Assembly: GCA_038503075.1 (NCBI GenBank)
Contig: JBCAML010000021.1
Span: forward strand, 310,001-374,000
From: Gyromitra esculenta
Taxonomy: Eukaryota > Ascomycota > Pezizomycetes > Pezizales > Discinaceae
DNA length: 64,000 nucleotides
Direction: 5' to 3'
In this document: positions 11,732-23,128 of the stretch, in pieces
Position numbering within the stretch: position 1 is the stretch's first letter
How the letters are laid out: every line of letters starts with the position of its first letter
Translations under genes and position numbers: made by a program
The notes under the pieces: generated by a model
The model's database searches: none
What the model was told of the DNA's origin: nothing
What the model saw: only the letters and a program-made list of their open reading frames with translations

Positions 11732-13330
11732 CGCGAGTTTCTCTCACTTGATCTCTCACAGAGATTCAGCCTAAAAAAGGATGATGCGAGTAGCCTTTTG
11801 CCCCCTTGGGAAGAGATAGATTACAGTATAGCTCAACCCAAAGACAGCCTTGCAGTTGCTAGTGGAGGTACGTGGGTTGATAACGATACGCTTTACGTCT
11901 ATGATGGCCAACATACAAAAAGTATGGCGCTAGAAGATATGTCAACGCTGTGGAGTTATGGAATTGCAAGCACACGTTTGATTTTGGAGAAGCAGTGGAG
12001 TTAGAGCGATGACCAGCTACCGAACAAGTTTTCAAGGGGAACTAGTGTCAATATTCCAGAAATAGAGATGGAATTCTACGTAGGGGGTGCAAGGCTATAT
12101 GAGGGCAGAGATCGAAAAAAACAATGGGTTTACCCGTTGGATCAGCAGCTCATTGGTATGGATACCAGGAAGCGAAATTATACAACAAATGTGAGTTGCT
12201 AATTCTATGGTGTTGAATCTAGAATTCTAACTCCCAGGAGTTTAGAGCATTAGACAGAGGCAGAAAAACAATCGGGGCTGCAGTTACCTGGATCTCAGTG
12301 GGAAAGATGGGAAGCCTTATTACGATCGAAGGAACTAATGAATTGAAAAGCGATAGAGTGAGGTGTTTGAAAACTCCTCAGGGTAAGAGTTTTCACACTG
12401 ACATTTTTATAGAACCAAAGCCCAAGTAATAGGGAAGATATCTTTGACGTGTCTCCGCAAGTTCGAAAATGGTAGATATCACGAAATCCCTTAGTGTTGT
12501 TGATAAACTAACCGCTGAATTCTTTCTAGGCTCGCAGAGAGGAAGTGTGGATCTATGACATTGCAAATGATAAATGGCACATCCAACTAACTTCCGGCAA
12601 AATCCCGTCTAAACGAATGCACGCCTGTGCCGTTGCTACATCCGCACCAGATAACAGCTCCCACCAAATATTTTACTTCGGCGGTAACTCAGGATCATGA
12701 ATATTCGGTATGGATAATTCGGTATATTTTGGAGACCTATATGTTCTGAATCTTTCGTCGTTTGAGTGGATGCAATTCAGCGAGTTGGTGAATGTGCCTG
12801 CTGCGAGAACGCGGCATACTTGCCATGTCGTCAACAATCGACAAGTGTTGATTCTCGGTGGAAGCCGGAATGATACGGGCACAGTAAATGAGAAAACGTG
12901 CATCTGGGATGAAATTTCCGTTCTAGATATGGCAAAGCTGCAATGGGAGACAAACTATACACCCTCTACTGAAGCTTACAGCGTCAATGATGAAATTCTG
13001 ACGAAGAGCAAATATATGGGGAAGGCGAAGACTGCACCATCTTTAGGGTAGGCAGATAAAGAGCTAAAGACATTGTTTACTAGTGTTAACCAGAGGAACA
13101 TCTTGGGTCTATCGAAGTTTCTCCTCGCCATAATGGCTGTGACGGCTTTCTTAACTCTAATTTCGGGGCTTGCAACAATAGGCTTTGTGTTGTAGTATAA
13201 ACGAGGAAGACGCTGGTGGCTAGTAAGGAAACGTTTGGAGAGATCTCGAGGACCGTATAAGCGTCGAAACGCATCTATTTTTGATATGCACACCAGCACA
13301 CCGGCAACCCAATACCAACGCCAATCGCCA
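11732..13330 (+). pseudogene. degraded Kelch-repeat protein with C-terminal membrane segment
   Basis: Plus-strand reading gives the order of a fungal Kelch-repeat membrane protein: an N-terminal FLSLDLSQRFSL block, repeat pieces (VDNDTLYVYDGQ; EVWIYDIANDKWHIQLTSGKIPSKRMHACAV; IFYFGGN; DLYVLNLSSFEWMQFSE; ARTRHTCHVVNNRQVLILGG), then a membrane helix (AVTAFLTLISGLATIGFVL) and a basic cytoplasmic tail. Introns with good splice sites survive near 12191-12239. At least four in-frame stops interrupt it: TAG at 12002, TGA at 12698, TAG at 13048 and TAG at 13193. Two of these lie where the family has tryptophan, as expected from TGG to TAG changes. I conclude it is a RIP-damaged pseudogene. Confidence 0.75.
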
Positions 13331-14911
13331 GTCGCCAAACGGCTACAGTGCTAACCGATGTCTGCCGGTACCAGTGGATGGTAAACATGCAGATCCACCA
13401 AAACTCGTAGTGGATACCGATGTCGCTCCTGTTGAGATGTCTGGGGAGCCTGCTACTCCTGCTGGAATGCCAGGGAACCCCGTGTGATATGAATTATCAA
13501 CCATTCCCGAGTTTCCCACAAGTAAGTATCTCATTCGTAGCTATCTATTCTCCCACGGTAAATGTTAAATATCGACATAAAGGCCCGATAGGCTATCACG
13601 GTCCTTCCAGCTAAGATTATGTATCGCTAACAATCCCAAGACCCATACAACGACCAAGAGCTACGAGGGAGCCTCAGAAACATAGGCCGGTTGTAAAAAA
13701 AACACTTTTGCCAGCACTACCAAGAGTTCCTCGCCATATGCACGATGGGCCAATCACTCCATAGCATTTTTCATTTTCTCTCCTTTCTCTATTTTTTTCT
13801 TCATATGGGTTATACGCTTACAGAAGATTTCCTGAGCGATCATTTACTTAGACCTTTCCCTCCATATTCTTGATCACATCTCGTTTCATTCTCTTAAATC
13901 GATAGTTTGCATTCAATTTCAGACTACTGGGCGATCGCGATATTATTAGCTTTATCTTAGTATCCGAGACATTCTGTACGTAAATACATAGCGAACAAGC
14001 TATAGATAAAATATCATCTGGAATAAGCAGGTCTCTGGCAATTTGATAACCACTATATCGATATCCCTTAAATGGACGGTTTCTGTCATGTGATTATATC
14101 ACAATTTATCACTCGATAATCTTGTTAGCGCGGGTCCCCTCAAAAAACATACAGGAGCACGTACTAGGATATCACTTCAAATAGCCTAGTCCTATTTCGA
14201 GCTTCACTCCTAAGGCGGTACATACATGTATATTCGAAAATATGTTTACAATAACACCCTAAAACATTTATGATACAACTGTTGATCCACAGTCGCTCTG
14301 CGCTATGCTATACGAGATGAAGTTGAATTAGTAAGCCCTTTCGTGTGTAAAGGTTAGAGATAAATCTTGATAACTGTACCCCACTTAATAATTGTGGGCG
14401 CAATCGATCGTGCATATTTTGCGTATACTGGTTAGATACTAGAAAGATTGATCGATGGAGTACACTTGATCTACCCCAAACCCCACAGGGAAAAAGAATT
14501 TCAAAATCTTCTCATCTCAATAATCGTCATAAACTCGTAGCAGATGCTAAAAAGGGAAGGGAAGGGAAAGGAAAGAAAGAAACATAAATAAACCAATCAA
14601 AAAACAAAATCCCTCCGATGCAGAAATAAAATAAAAAATAAGGAACAAATTCTATCCGAGTCGAGTGATACCGCATGAACATAACCTCCCCCAGCAAGAG
14701 ATTCAACTCTCAGGTAGAATAAAGTAAGAGCAATCCCTAAAACAGCCCCCTTACTCATACCCCCTTAAATTCTGGCCCGGTAACATCCGATATGTCTGCC
14801 CAACCGCCTGCCCGTCAGTTTTCTCACCACTAACCTTTTAACTGGGGAGAGGGAGGAACATAATAATTTGAAAAAAGAAAATCATTACTGCGTTGAGGCT
14901 GGTAAAATCGA
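13331..14911. other. AT-rich spacer
   Basis: No gene seen. Contains TACATGTA at 14223 and purine-rich A/G runs near 14550-14640. The end near 14700-14900 is probably 3' UTR of the minus-strand panB-like gene. Confidence 0.4.
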
Positions 14912-16150
14912 TCAGCGAGACGGAGGCAGAAACGAAAGCTGTACCAATTCTTCCCCGGGAAAAACTCCCTCCTCAACCTCCTTGACATAGTTCCTGATCG
15001 CCGTGAGGGACTTTGCGCCGATCGATTCGTACTGGCTGTGCCACTGCGGAACCCACGGATCCTGGTAGCCGAGCATTTCGGATTGGAAGACTATTTGGCC
15101 ACTGCATGCACTGCCAGAGCTGTTTCCCCCCTCCAGGGCTGTATTAGTATCGGTGGAGAATGAGGGATACGTATGCGTAACCAACCCAATGCCGATAGTA
15201 GGTACGTTCACCTGATTCGATACCAATTTCGCCGCCTCTTCAGAGAGCGCGGTTAGGAACAGACCGACGGCGCCGGCCTTTTCTAGCGCAACTGCCGCGT
15301 CTATTATCTCTTGCGCCTAAATTGCATAAGCCCACCTAACTCTACTCCCTCGATCATAGCCCTTTCATCCCTCGTCTATCCCTTCCGTCCTTCTTCCACC
15401 CCCCTCTCATACGCTGTGAATCGGAAAATGAAGAAAAAAGACAGATGTAACTAACGCTTGAGTCCGTCATCCCAACCCCGTCCTGATCACTCTCCGCTTG
15501 ATTGCTCCGCTGCGGCGTCAATCCAACCTGAACGAATACCGGTATCCCAGCGGACGTGATTTTCCGGACTGCCGGACAGAGATCTTGGTTGCCTTCTATT
15601 TTGATGCCGGCCACACCTGGACACTCTTTGATCATGCGGATAGCAGATTGAAGCGCTGCAAAACCGAAGAAAAACGAAAAAAAAAACACGAAAAAAAACA
15701 ATTAACTTTTACAGCTTTTAGAAGGTGTGTAAAAAAAAAAAAACAACCAAAAAATTGGCTGTTATTTTGGTGGACTTTAAAAACGTGCCTTGCTCTGGAG
15801 TCACCTCGTAGCATCCCATCGGCAGATCTGCAATCAATAACGGTGTTTTTACGGCTCTGGCGACAGCTTTCGTGTGGTGTATCATATCCTACAGCATTTT
15901 TTTGATCAGCTCGGAGCTCAGCCTACTACCCACCACCCTCTAAGTGCGCGATGGTGCTCACATCTAATGTCAACGATATCGGTCCCTGTAGTCCTAATAT
16001 CACCTTCCCGAGAGAATCTCCCACATGGACTAAATCAATGCCCCCGGAGCGCTCCGCCAGGAGTCCTGACGGGTAATCCCATGCTGTCAGACCGATGAGG
16101 ATCTTCTTGTTTGCATATTTTCGAAGAAACGTTTGGAGGGCTGAGGACAT
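14912..16150 (-). CDS. ketopantoate hydroxymethyltransferase-like protein, divergent
   Basis: PanB family (methylene-THF + 2-oxoisovalerate to ketopantoate, first step of pantothenate synthesis). Inferred exons: 16150-15962, 15888-15789, 15655-15456, 15316-15186, 15110-14912; 272 residues, close to the family's usual 264. Family motifs: [17 protein letters not shown] (Asp45), LIADLPMG (Asp84), IKIEG (Glu117), [34 protein letters not shown]. The metal/substrate aspartates are kept, but two active-site positions differ from the E. coli enzyme: the His of GHxGLTPQ is Gln (FVQVGLTPQ), and the catalytic Glu of LECVP is replaced (LTALSEE). The second intron starts with GC, not GT. It may be a paralogue with altered activity rather than the housekeeping enzyme; a true panB elsewhere in the genome would support this. 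Confidence 0.85.
15656..15788 (-). other. GC-AG intron in the panB-like gene
   Basis: Reading CAAG|GCACGT as donor and TTTTGCAG|CG as acceptor restores the family sequence [12 protein letters not shown] exactly and keeps phase. No GT donor nearby gives an in-frame product matching the family. The intron is A/T-rich, with long A runs on the plus strand. Confidence 0.65.
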
Positions 16151-17080
16151 GGCGTGTACCGGGTATATGTTTTCCCAAGCTTATGGTAGAAGGTGCTGGG
16201 GATTATTGTTTTTTTGGGGGTGAGTTTTCACGTTTCTTTTTCCCGGTAGAGGAAATGAGGGAAGTGAGGGGAGCGCTCAGAGGGGAGGTTCAAGTTTGTT
16301 ATATGAACTAACTATCTAGATAGAAAAAAAGTGTTGTCGCGATAGAGGTACCCCGCACCCAAAAAGTACATTGCTGTCCCTGCCTCGCCAGCCTCCTTTT
16401 TTCCTGCTCTAGATATCTGGCCCTACCCACCTCCCTCCCCCCGCCAGGGCGACCAAAGGCGCGACAATTATCAAGGTCAAAAGTGTAGTCGTCACGGTGC
16501 GTTGGTTGTAAAGATTAACCCCGCTTGTCCAACGAAGCCAGCGAAGCGGCCTTCCAACGCCTGCACGTTGTTTGGTTCGTGGGTATCTGGCCGCGGGTGA
16601 TAGATCATACCCCGGGTCTGCATAGGCCATGGATGCATGTGCCGGCATATGACATATTTCCAAAAGTGAACCCGAAGCAGCCTTGGAAGTTCCAGAGCCT
16701 CGACAAAAAGCGATACGAGACAGATTTGCACAGGGGTTCCCCCCACAACCGGCGCCCTGGCCTTGGCGCTCACGAGGGTTCCGCCGGGCTGCTGGTTGGT
16801 GCAGGAGACGTCAGGCGAAAGGACAGGATCCTGATTCGTTTGCGAGCACCTCAGGCGTGCAGGAGTTTCTGGATCTGTGTCTATTGCTGCGATCGTGGAT
16901 CGTGGTATCATTCCAGTCTACAGGTCTTTCTATCTCAATCTATCTGTCCAAGATGCAGTCTACCGTTTCTATCAGAAGTGTCCGTCGCCCCGGTATCCAG
17001 CGCAGCAAGGAAAAAAAGCAACGCTCGCCCAACAGCCAAGTAATAAGCTGTCGGAAAATATCCACACATAAGGAATCAAA
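16151..17080. other. spacer with weak overlapping ORFs
   Basis: Open frames of 84-172 codons overlap on both strands. One minus-strand frame (16409-16663) ends in a hydrophobic stretch (TTTLLTLIIVAPLVALAGG) that could be a membrane anchor, but it has no recognised homologue and no convincing start. I do not call a gene. Confidence 0.3.
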
Positions 17081-18205
17081 TCAAACATCTCTCGTCCATC
17101 CCCAAACAGACCACCAGCATCTCACCTCACCATCCTCCCAGTCATCAAACCCGGTTTCCACTCCTTGCTCAATCACCACTAATCCCTCTGCACTCATGCA
17201 TTTCTTAAACCCCTCTCTCTCCCCTTCAAACCCGTCCCTCAGCGGCATTTCCATCACTGCACGCGCCTTGGATCCCTTCTTCATCCACACGCCCACCATC
17301 CCTGCGACCAGCGCTGGATGCTCTGGAGAATATATCGGATCGGCTGCAAGAACAACATCAAACTTCTCACTTTCCTTCTTTCCACCTGTTTTATCTCTCC
17401 AATCCAGAACCGCAACATCAACTTCGCTCTTCAAAACAGCTCTATTCGCATCCACGTTCCGCTGCAGATTCGGCACAATCTCAGGCAAATCTGTCAACAG
17501 CACTGGAATATCCCACGTCCCTGCAGCCGCCAACCCAACCAACCCTGTACCAGATCCGAGTTCAAGCGCCCTAGCATTTGGCGCGAATCTCGGCGGCGGC
17601 AGTTGTCCGAGACGCTTCGAAAGCAGATAGGAAGAGGCCCATGTTTTCAGCCCTAGATTATCCGCAGTCAACGTTGGCTCGTGGATCGTCAATTCTAAAG
17701 CTTCGGATGACGGTAGTGGAATACGGAAGGTCCGCGTTGTCGACGGCATAGCTATTTATCTTTCCTGTTAGCTTATCGTTAGACTTCCCAAAAAAAAAAA
17801 AGGACTGGGCAAAAGGGCAATACCGGTGCGTCCACATCGTTCCGCGAGCCTAGCGCTGGCGGACTCCCAGATCTGCTCTTGCGTATCTTCATGAGCTATC
17901 CAGTGGAGTGGGGAGGCGACGATGCTGGTGAGCCACTTTGTGAGTCCTGGCGGATCGATAGGTGTATCTGCTGGCCTATCCCATGATGGTGGCGGGAGAG
18001 TGAGACGAGCAAGAGATTTGAGGAGTGATATCGCGGATGGTTTGGTGTACAGTGCTGGCAAATCGAGGACTACATCTCGTACGATTAGATCGAGATACAC
18101 AGAGGTCCTACGGACTGTAGATCTCCTACCGTGTAATTTTTCCGCCTCACTTGGAAAATCATCGAGTTCCGGCGGGGGGGAGGGCAGGGTTAGAGCAGGC
18201 GCCAT
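17081..18205 (-). CDS. SAM-dependent protein methyltransferase, EFM2/FAM86-like
   Basis: Two exons, 18205-17824 and 17751-17081, joined in phase 1, give 350 residues. The N-terminal exon is helical and matches the accessory region of fungal FAM86/EFM2-type lysine methyltransferases. The second exon carries the Rossmann methyltransferase fold: motif I ALELGSGTGLVGLAAAG (about residue 175), the acidic loop LLTDLPEIVPNLQRN, VAVLDWRD, and post-motif DVVLAADPIYSPEHP, where (A/D)DP(I)Y matches the DxxY signature of METTL21-type enzymes. The likely substrate is a translation elongation factor, by analogy with yeast EFM2. Cytosolic. The start at 18205 begins MAPALTLPSPPPELDDFP, typical of these fungal proteins. 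Confidence 0.85.
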
Positions 18206-19165
18206 TTTGAGTAAAGGAGATCGGCAGAGAAAGATTTACAGTAACAGGATAGAGCTGGGATGGGAGATAGCAGAGGCTCAGGAAAGCTCGGGATTGTGGA
18301 CACGGTTGACAAACGCCAGCTCTCTAGAGTAAGCCTAATGTATGAACCCTGGCCGAGGGAGAAAAAAAGGGACCAGGGGTCGTGACCCGGAGCGGATTAG
18401 TGTTGTTCCGGGATCTAGTGTGTGGACCGTGCACGCTAACTCAAATAGGCTGCTCGAGCCCTTGTCGCGAGTGATGGGGTGTGAGGATGCTGTGATTGGT
18501 CGTTCACGAACGGGTTGGGTCTCGGGCGAGTATAGAGCACCCTATGGCGCAGACGCGATATATATCATCACGCATGATATGAAATTTTGTCCCTGCGACG
18601 CAGCGATTAAGACTCAGATCTCGTAGCCCATTCCAATCTTTCTAGGAAGTAGAATGATTACTGTAGCAACAACTGAGTGAATATGCGGCGACAGGAAATC
18701 TATCACGCAGGAATAAAACTAGAAATCACTAGAGTGTCTAAGGGTGTATGACATAATGCAAGGGGAAGAGGTAGCAATAGACCGTACACTAATTAACCCT
18801 AACTAGCGAAACTGGTGGCGGTCGGCAGAATGCCACAAGAGATCCATCATTGAAAACCCGTATCCCCAAATCCCAGTCAATAATTTATCTCAGCCACTGG
18901 CGTTCATAGGTTCACTAGCTCGCTACTTGATTACATGTATCTATATCCCAGGCTCCTATAACCCCCTGCGGATAATTCTCTACCAAAATTATGTAGGAAA
19001 CAACAAAAAAACGCAATTAAGCACTAGTCATCAAAGGGAAAAAGGGCTGAGCACAAATACAAAACAAAAACAAGCATATAGTATAGCACTACAAAAACTC
19101 CCTGACGCGCCTGCCGGTAAACCAAAAAATAATGAAACGAAACGACCTCAAAAAAGCCCTACCAT
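18206..19165. other. spacer, no gene seen
   Basis: Probably the promoter of the methyltransferase gene and the 3' UTR of the STB6-like gene. TACATGTA at 18932. No domain recognised in the short frames. Confidence 0.4.
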
Positions 19166-21834
19166 TCACCATATCCAGCTCCACCACCTTCTCCCTTCCT
19201 TCTCCCCTTCCCCTGCTCCTTCCAATCCCACACGCTCCTCCACCTCTTCAACACTTCTTTCAAACCCTCTCACCGCGTCTTCCACGTCGCTCATCTTCCC
19301 TCTTACATTCCCCAACTCGTACTGCATCCTCGCTCCCATCGCCTCCACTTCCCTCACTGCTTCCCTCAAACCTTGTGCCTGGCGCTCCAACACATCTCTC
19401 TTCGCATCCCGCATATCTTGTAAAATCTCCTCCTGCTCGTTCCTTACCCTATGCATTTCATCATAAGATGTGGTAAGATATTGATGTAGATTCTCCACCG
19501 TGGTTAACTTCCGGTCGATCCATTCAGTCAAGGCAGGCGTGTCTTCTGCGAGGTGTTTCATAATCTTATAACTAGGAGCCTGCAAATCAGAAGGCGTGAG
19601 GAGGAGGGTAGCCGGGTCGTCCCAAGTGAGTATTGCTTCCTCTGCAAGGGAGAAGGAGAGCCGCCGCGGCCAGAATTCCTCATGGCGAGGTGCTTCCCAG
19701 GCAGCTTCGATGAGTTTACTGAAAGATTTTGTGCGCTGGAAATCGCGAGGGCGAGGCGGGATGGAGGAGGAGCTATGAGATGAGCCGGGATGTGCATCAA
19801 CGAACTCTTGGTCTTCATAGTCGGAAGCGTGCGTGTGGCCTTCTAGATCTCTGTGTATACTACCAGTGAGGGAATTGTAGCCTGTTATAAGACCAGATTC
19901 GTTGGACACGTAGTTGCCGTTGCTTTCGATAGGGGAATCCGTGTGAAATTGCATCTTCAAAAAGCTCGTAGTTGGGCTCTCGGTCGTACCCCGCCCTTGC
20001 TCAAATTTCTCCAATTGCTGGCCGGTAAGCAGACGGAGACCATCGTTGGTTGGGGTAGCTGTTCCACTTTGCTCAAGCGAGTCGTGATACAAGCCATTTT
20101 CGGCTGAGTGAAATTCTTTCGTTAGTGCAGATCGGTGGTGATGGTGGTGGCCACGACCCCGGACATAATCTGCCCCTGCGGATATCCCAGAAGCTACGTC
20201 TTTCATGCGGCCCGTCATAGTCTTGAAAACGGCCTTTCGAAGATCTGATACACCAGTCGCGTCCTTCGTATCCACTGAACTTCCTGAAACCCCTAGTACA
20301 CTGCCCCCAAGTGATATACTTGAAGGATGCTGATTTGTTACCGGAGATCCGGGGTCAGGTGTGTCTCTAACTAGCTGTTCGTCTTCGCTGACACTTCCAC
20401 CGCCAATACTATTGCGCCTGCTTCGTGTGATTGCTGGGGGAGTTTGAATCCCAACAACGACTAGACTTTTCTTAGGCTGCTTTCCTTGCCAGAGGAATCT
20501 ACAACTGTCACCGCTTAGGTGTTGGACGAATTTCTCTATATCTGCGGTTTCCACTGCGCTACCTTCTACTTTGTTTGACGTGCTGCCCACTGCTCGGCCG
20601 CCAAGATCAACGACTGTACTTTTGATAGCTCGGGGGACTGCAAATATATCTCCCGATGCCCCAGCCCCATTCTTCGTAGTAGCGCTCTGTAGTCTGTCCA
20701 TAGTCTGTCTGTCAAGCCGCCTCGTCCGTGGTATCCGTTGCTGTCTCTGAAAGTGGTAGATAGCCTTCTTGAACTGTGGCATATCAAAGGCATCTTTCGG
20801 CACTGGCGCGCCACATGATGATAGCCGATTTCTAGCCCCCAATACCATCCCCAGCAATGCCGCAACCGTGGTCGGGCCTAGTATCCCATCATTGGGCTCG
20901 ACATTATAAAACTCAGTCCCAAATTGCATCCACCAGTCATAAATCCCCCTTTCAGTAATGTCACACAGCAACCCGTCTGCATACTCCAGTTTCAGCTGCT
21001 CAAACAGCGTCAAGGCAATCTGACAAAGTCTCACAAGCTCTATCACGGCTGTATAGAATGGGATTCGGTCGCTCGTCCGGAATAACTGGTGAAATTTTGT
21101 CTGACTGGCGTCGGCAGGTGGGCTTAGGCTTAGCGCGGAGCGTCCAGAGCACCCCATACGTTTTAGATCTTCATTCACGATGAAGTCTTGGCGGTGCTTC
21201 CGCACATTACCATCAGGCACGGGAACAACCGTCAATGCACTCGGGAAAGACGATAGGTTCGTCACCATGACTGTACCGAAAGGTGTTTCCTTCGGCCGCG
21301 CATGGAATTTTTCGACAGCCTTAAAGTAGACGCGTAGTCGTGGAGACCAGTGAGTTTCGTCGAGTGGAACTTCGAGCACGCCAACAGAGACAACATGCGC
21401 AGGATCGCCAGTGTAGGTCGTGATGACGAATGTAGGGTGGATACGGGAACAAGCCCATTGCTCAACAAGGTAGAGTGCGTAACCAGGGAGTTGTTTCTGC
21501 CGGTGCACAACCGTAGCACATGTATCGTCCTCAAGATAGCGAAAGGCTACCTGTGTTCCTGGTGAGTACGGGGCTAGCAGAGCAGAGGCAATGTGGCATG
21601 TGTAGTTACCGGATCACAAAACACGAACAGCTGTCTATCCGCCGCAGTTGCTACCTCCATCGAAGCTCTATCTCCGCCCGCACTGCCACTAACGCTTCCT
21701 CCCCCCTCTCTCGGCAAGCTTCTCGAGAAGTTGGATGCATTCTGGGGTGATGCAGTGCCAGTAGATGGCTTGTAAGCATTTCGCTGAGTGGACTGTGTAG
21801 CTAGGTAGGGAGAGGTTATAGGGGCTGTAAACAT
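19166..21834 (-). CDS. STB6-like (SIN3-binding) protein
   Basis: Two exons: 21834-21610 and 21550-19166, split by a 59-base intron in phase 0. The join gives FVFCDPVAFRYLEDD, continuing to LVEQWACSRIHPTFVITTYTGDP; this is the conserved N-terminal domain of the fungal STB6 family (yeast Stb2/Stb6 bind the SIN3 histone-deacetylase complex). Residues to about 340 hold the domain; the middle is Ser-rich and disordered, with a short His run; the last 130 residues form a coiled coil (REAVREVEAMGARMQYELG...VEEVEERV) ending in WWSWIW. 869 residues from the ATG at 21834; an upstream in-frame ATG at 22014 would add 60 poorly conserved residues. Probably nuclear or linked to SIN3 repression, by family only. 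Confidence 0.82.
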
Positions 21835-23128
21835 GGTCCACAGCAGCCCCCAGCATTGCGGGGGAGATGGGAGAAAGGATGAGGAGCTGTCGTAGGAGAA
21901 GCTGGATGGACGTAAGGAGGAAAGGGAGGAATAGAGGGTATTGTTTTTGAAAAGACGTTGGAGGTTGGATGAGGTTGACAGTATGATAGTTGCTTCTTCC
22001 TGCTCATGCATCATGCACGTGCCCCATCGAGCCTAGTCCAGGCACGTGGATGGTTTCGTGTAACATTCCACTTGCCGCGATGGCACCAACAGTGTCCTAA
22101 TACGAATCAATTCGAGCCAATGAAACTCAAGTAGCAGGTTTGAACGTACATTCGCCTCCGCTTCCCTCTGCACAAGGAAGTGAAGCGCATCTATTACCTA
22201 GCCAGATTTCATTGCACTCTCCTCCACCTAGACCAATTAATAAAGGAAGAAGCAAATTCTACAACACGGTACCGGCTGCAGCTACGAGCTCTGGTAGAAT
22301 TATTGTAGAAACACGAGGATTAGCGAACGCCCTAGGCAGGGTGGAGTAGCCAATGCCACTGTCTGGATCTTTTTGATGAGCTGAAGCCCAATGAACGCCT
22401 TAAATCTGAGTTACAGTACGATCGCCCTACAAGAATACGGTTGGTTCCGAAAATCATATTCCTATAAAAGAGTTATTCTTATATGAAAAGTAAGCCATAG
22501 TCAAAATTACCCCTATCAGGACTAGATTCAGCATTCTTATAAGGCGAGTATTCTTATAGTTAGTATTCTTATAGGGCGATTGTACTGCACCTCAATTCTA
22601 CAATATTTCTACCAGAAACTGTACCGATATACTTCGGCATTCTCAAGAGAACTTCTAAATGCCACGTCACCTCTTTCGACTTCCGTAGGATGGGGCCTGT
22701 TTGGCGGTTGAAGGTGATCCGGGGCCCGGGTCTGAGATATCCATCTTATGGCTGAATAGGTAGATTTATAACTATTATCTTGCGTATGGGAATTTTATGA
22801 TCGAGCTCAACAGGTATGACCGTGAATGAGAGTAGTCGTTCCGTAAGGCTAATTCTTGGTGGCAGTGAGTCTCTTTTTTACTTGCACTTATTTCTTCACT
22901 TGTGTATTGATAGATCATACACGCATAGTTAGTTTTTATAGAGGTAGCAGCCTAGTGAACTCTTCGTTCACTATCTTATAATAAAGAGAAAAGCTCCCAG
23001 GTCACTCCCTAAAATTCCTAAGACCCAACTAAATTCCTAATAAATTTACCTTGTGCTCAGAAAATGCTTCAACATGGGGCAGGGGTTGATATTAGGAGAG
23101 AAAAGCACAGCTTGCGAAAACTCGCGGG
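21835..23128. other. spacer with repeat element
   Basis: Holds the 22414-22587 inverted-repeat element. Part near 21850-22014 is 5' leader or an N-terminal extension of the STB6-like gene. No independent gene seen. Confidence 0.4.
22414..22587. repeat. MITE-like inverted repeat with internal TATTCTTATA repeats
   Basis: Arms 22414-22438 and 22563-22587 are reverse complements over 25 bases with two mismatches (CAGTACGATCGCCCTACAAG versus CAGTACAATCGCCCTATAAG in the same orientation). The interior holds three or four copies of a TATTCTTATA-like unit near 22467, 22532, 22548 and 22563. Confidence 0.7.

Noticed and set aside
16409..16911. Minus-strand frames with a hydrophobic C-terminal segment
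   Set aside because: Overlaps equally long plus-strand frames; no start context, domain or splice pattern I can defend.
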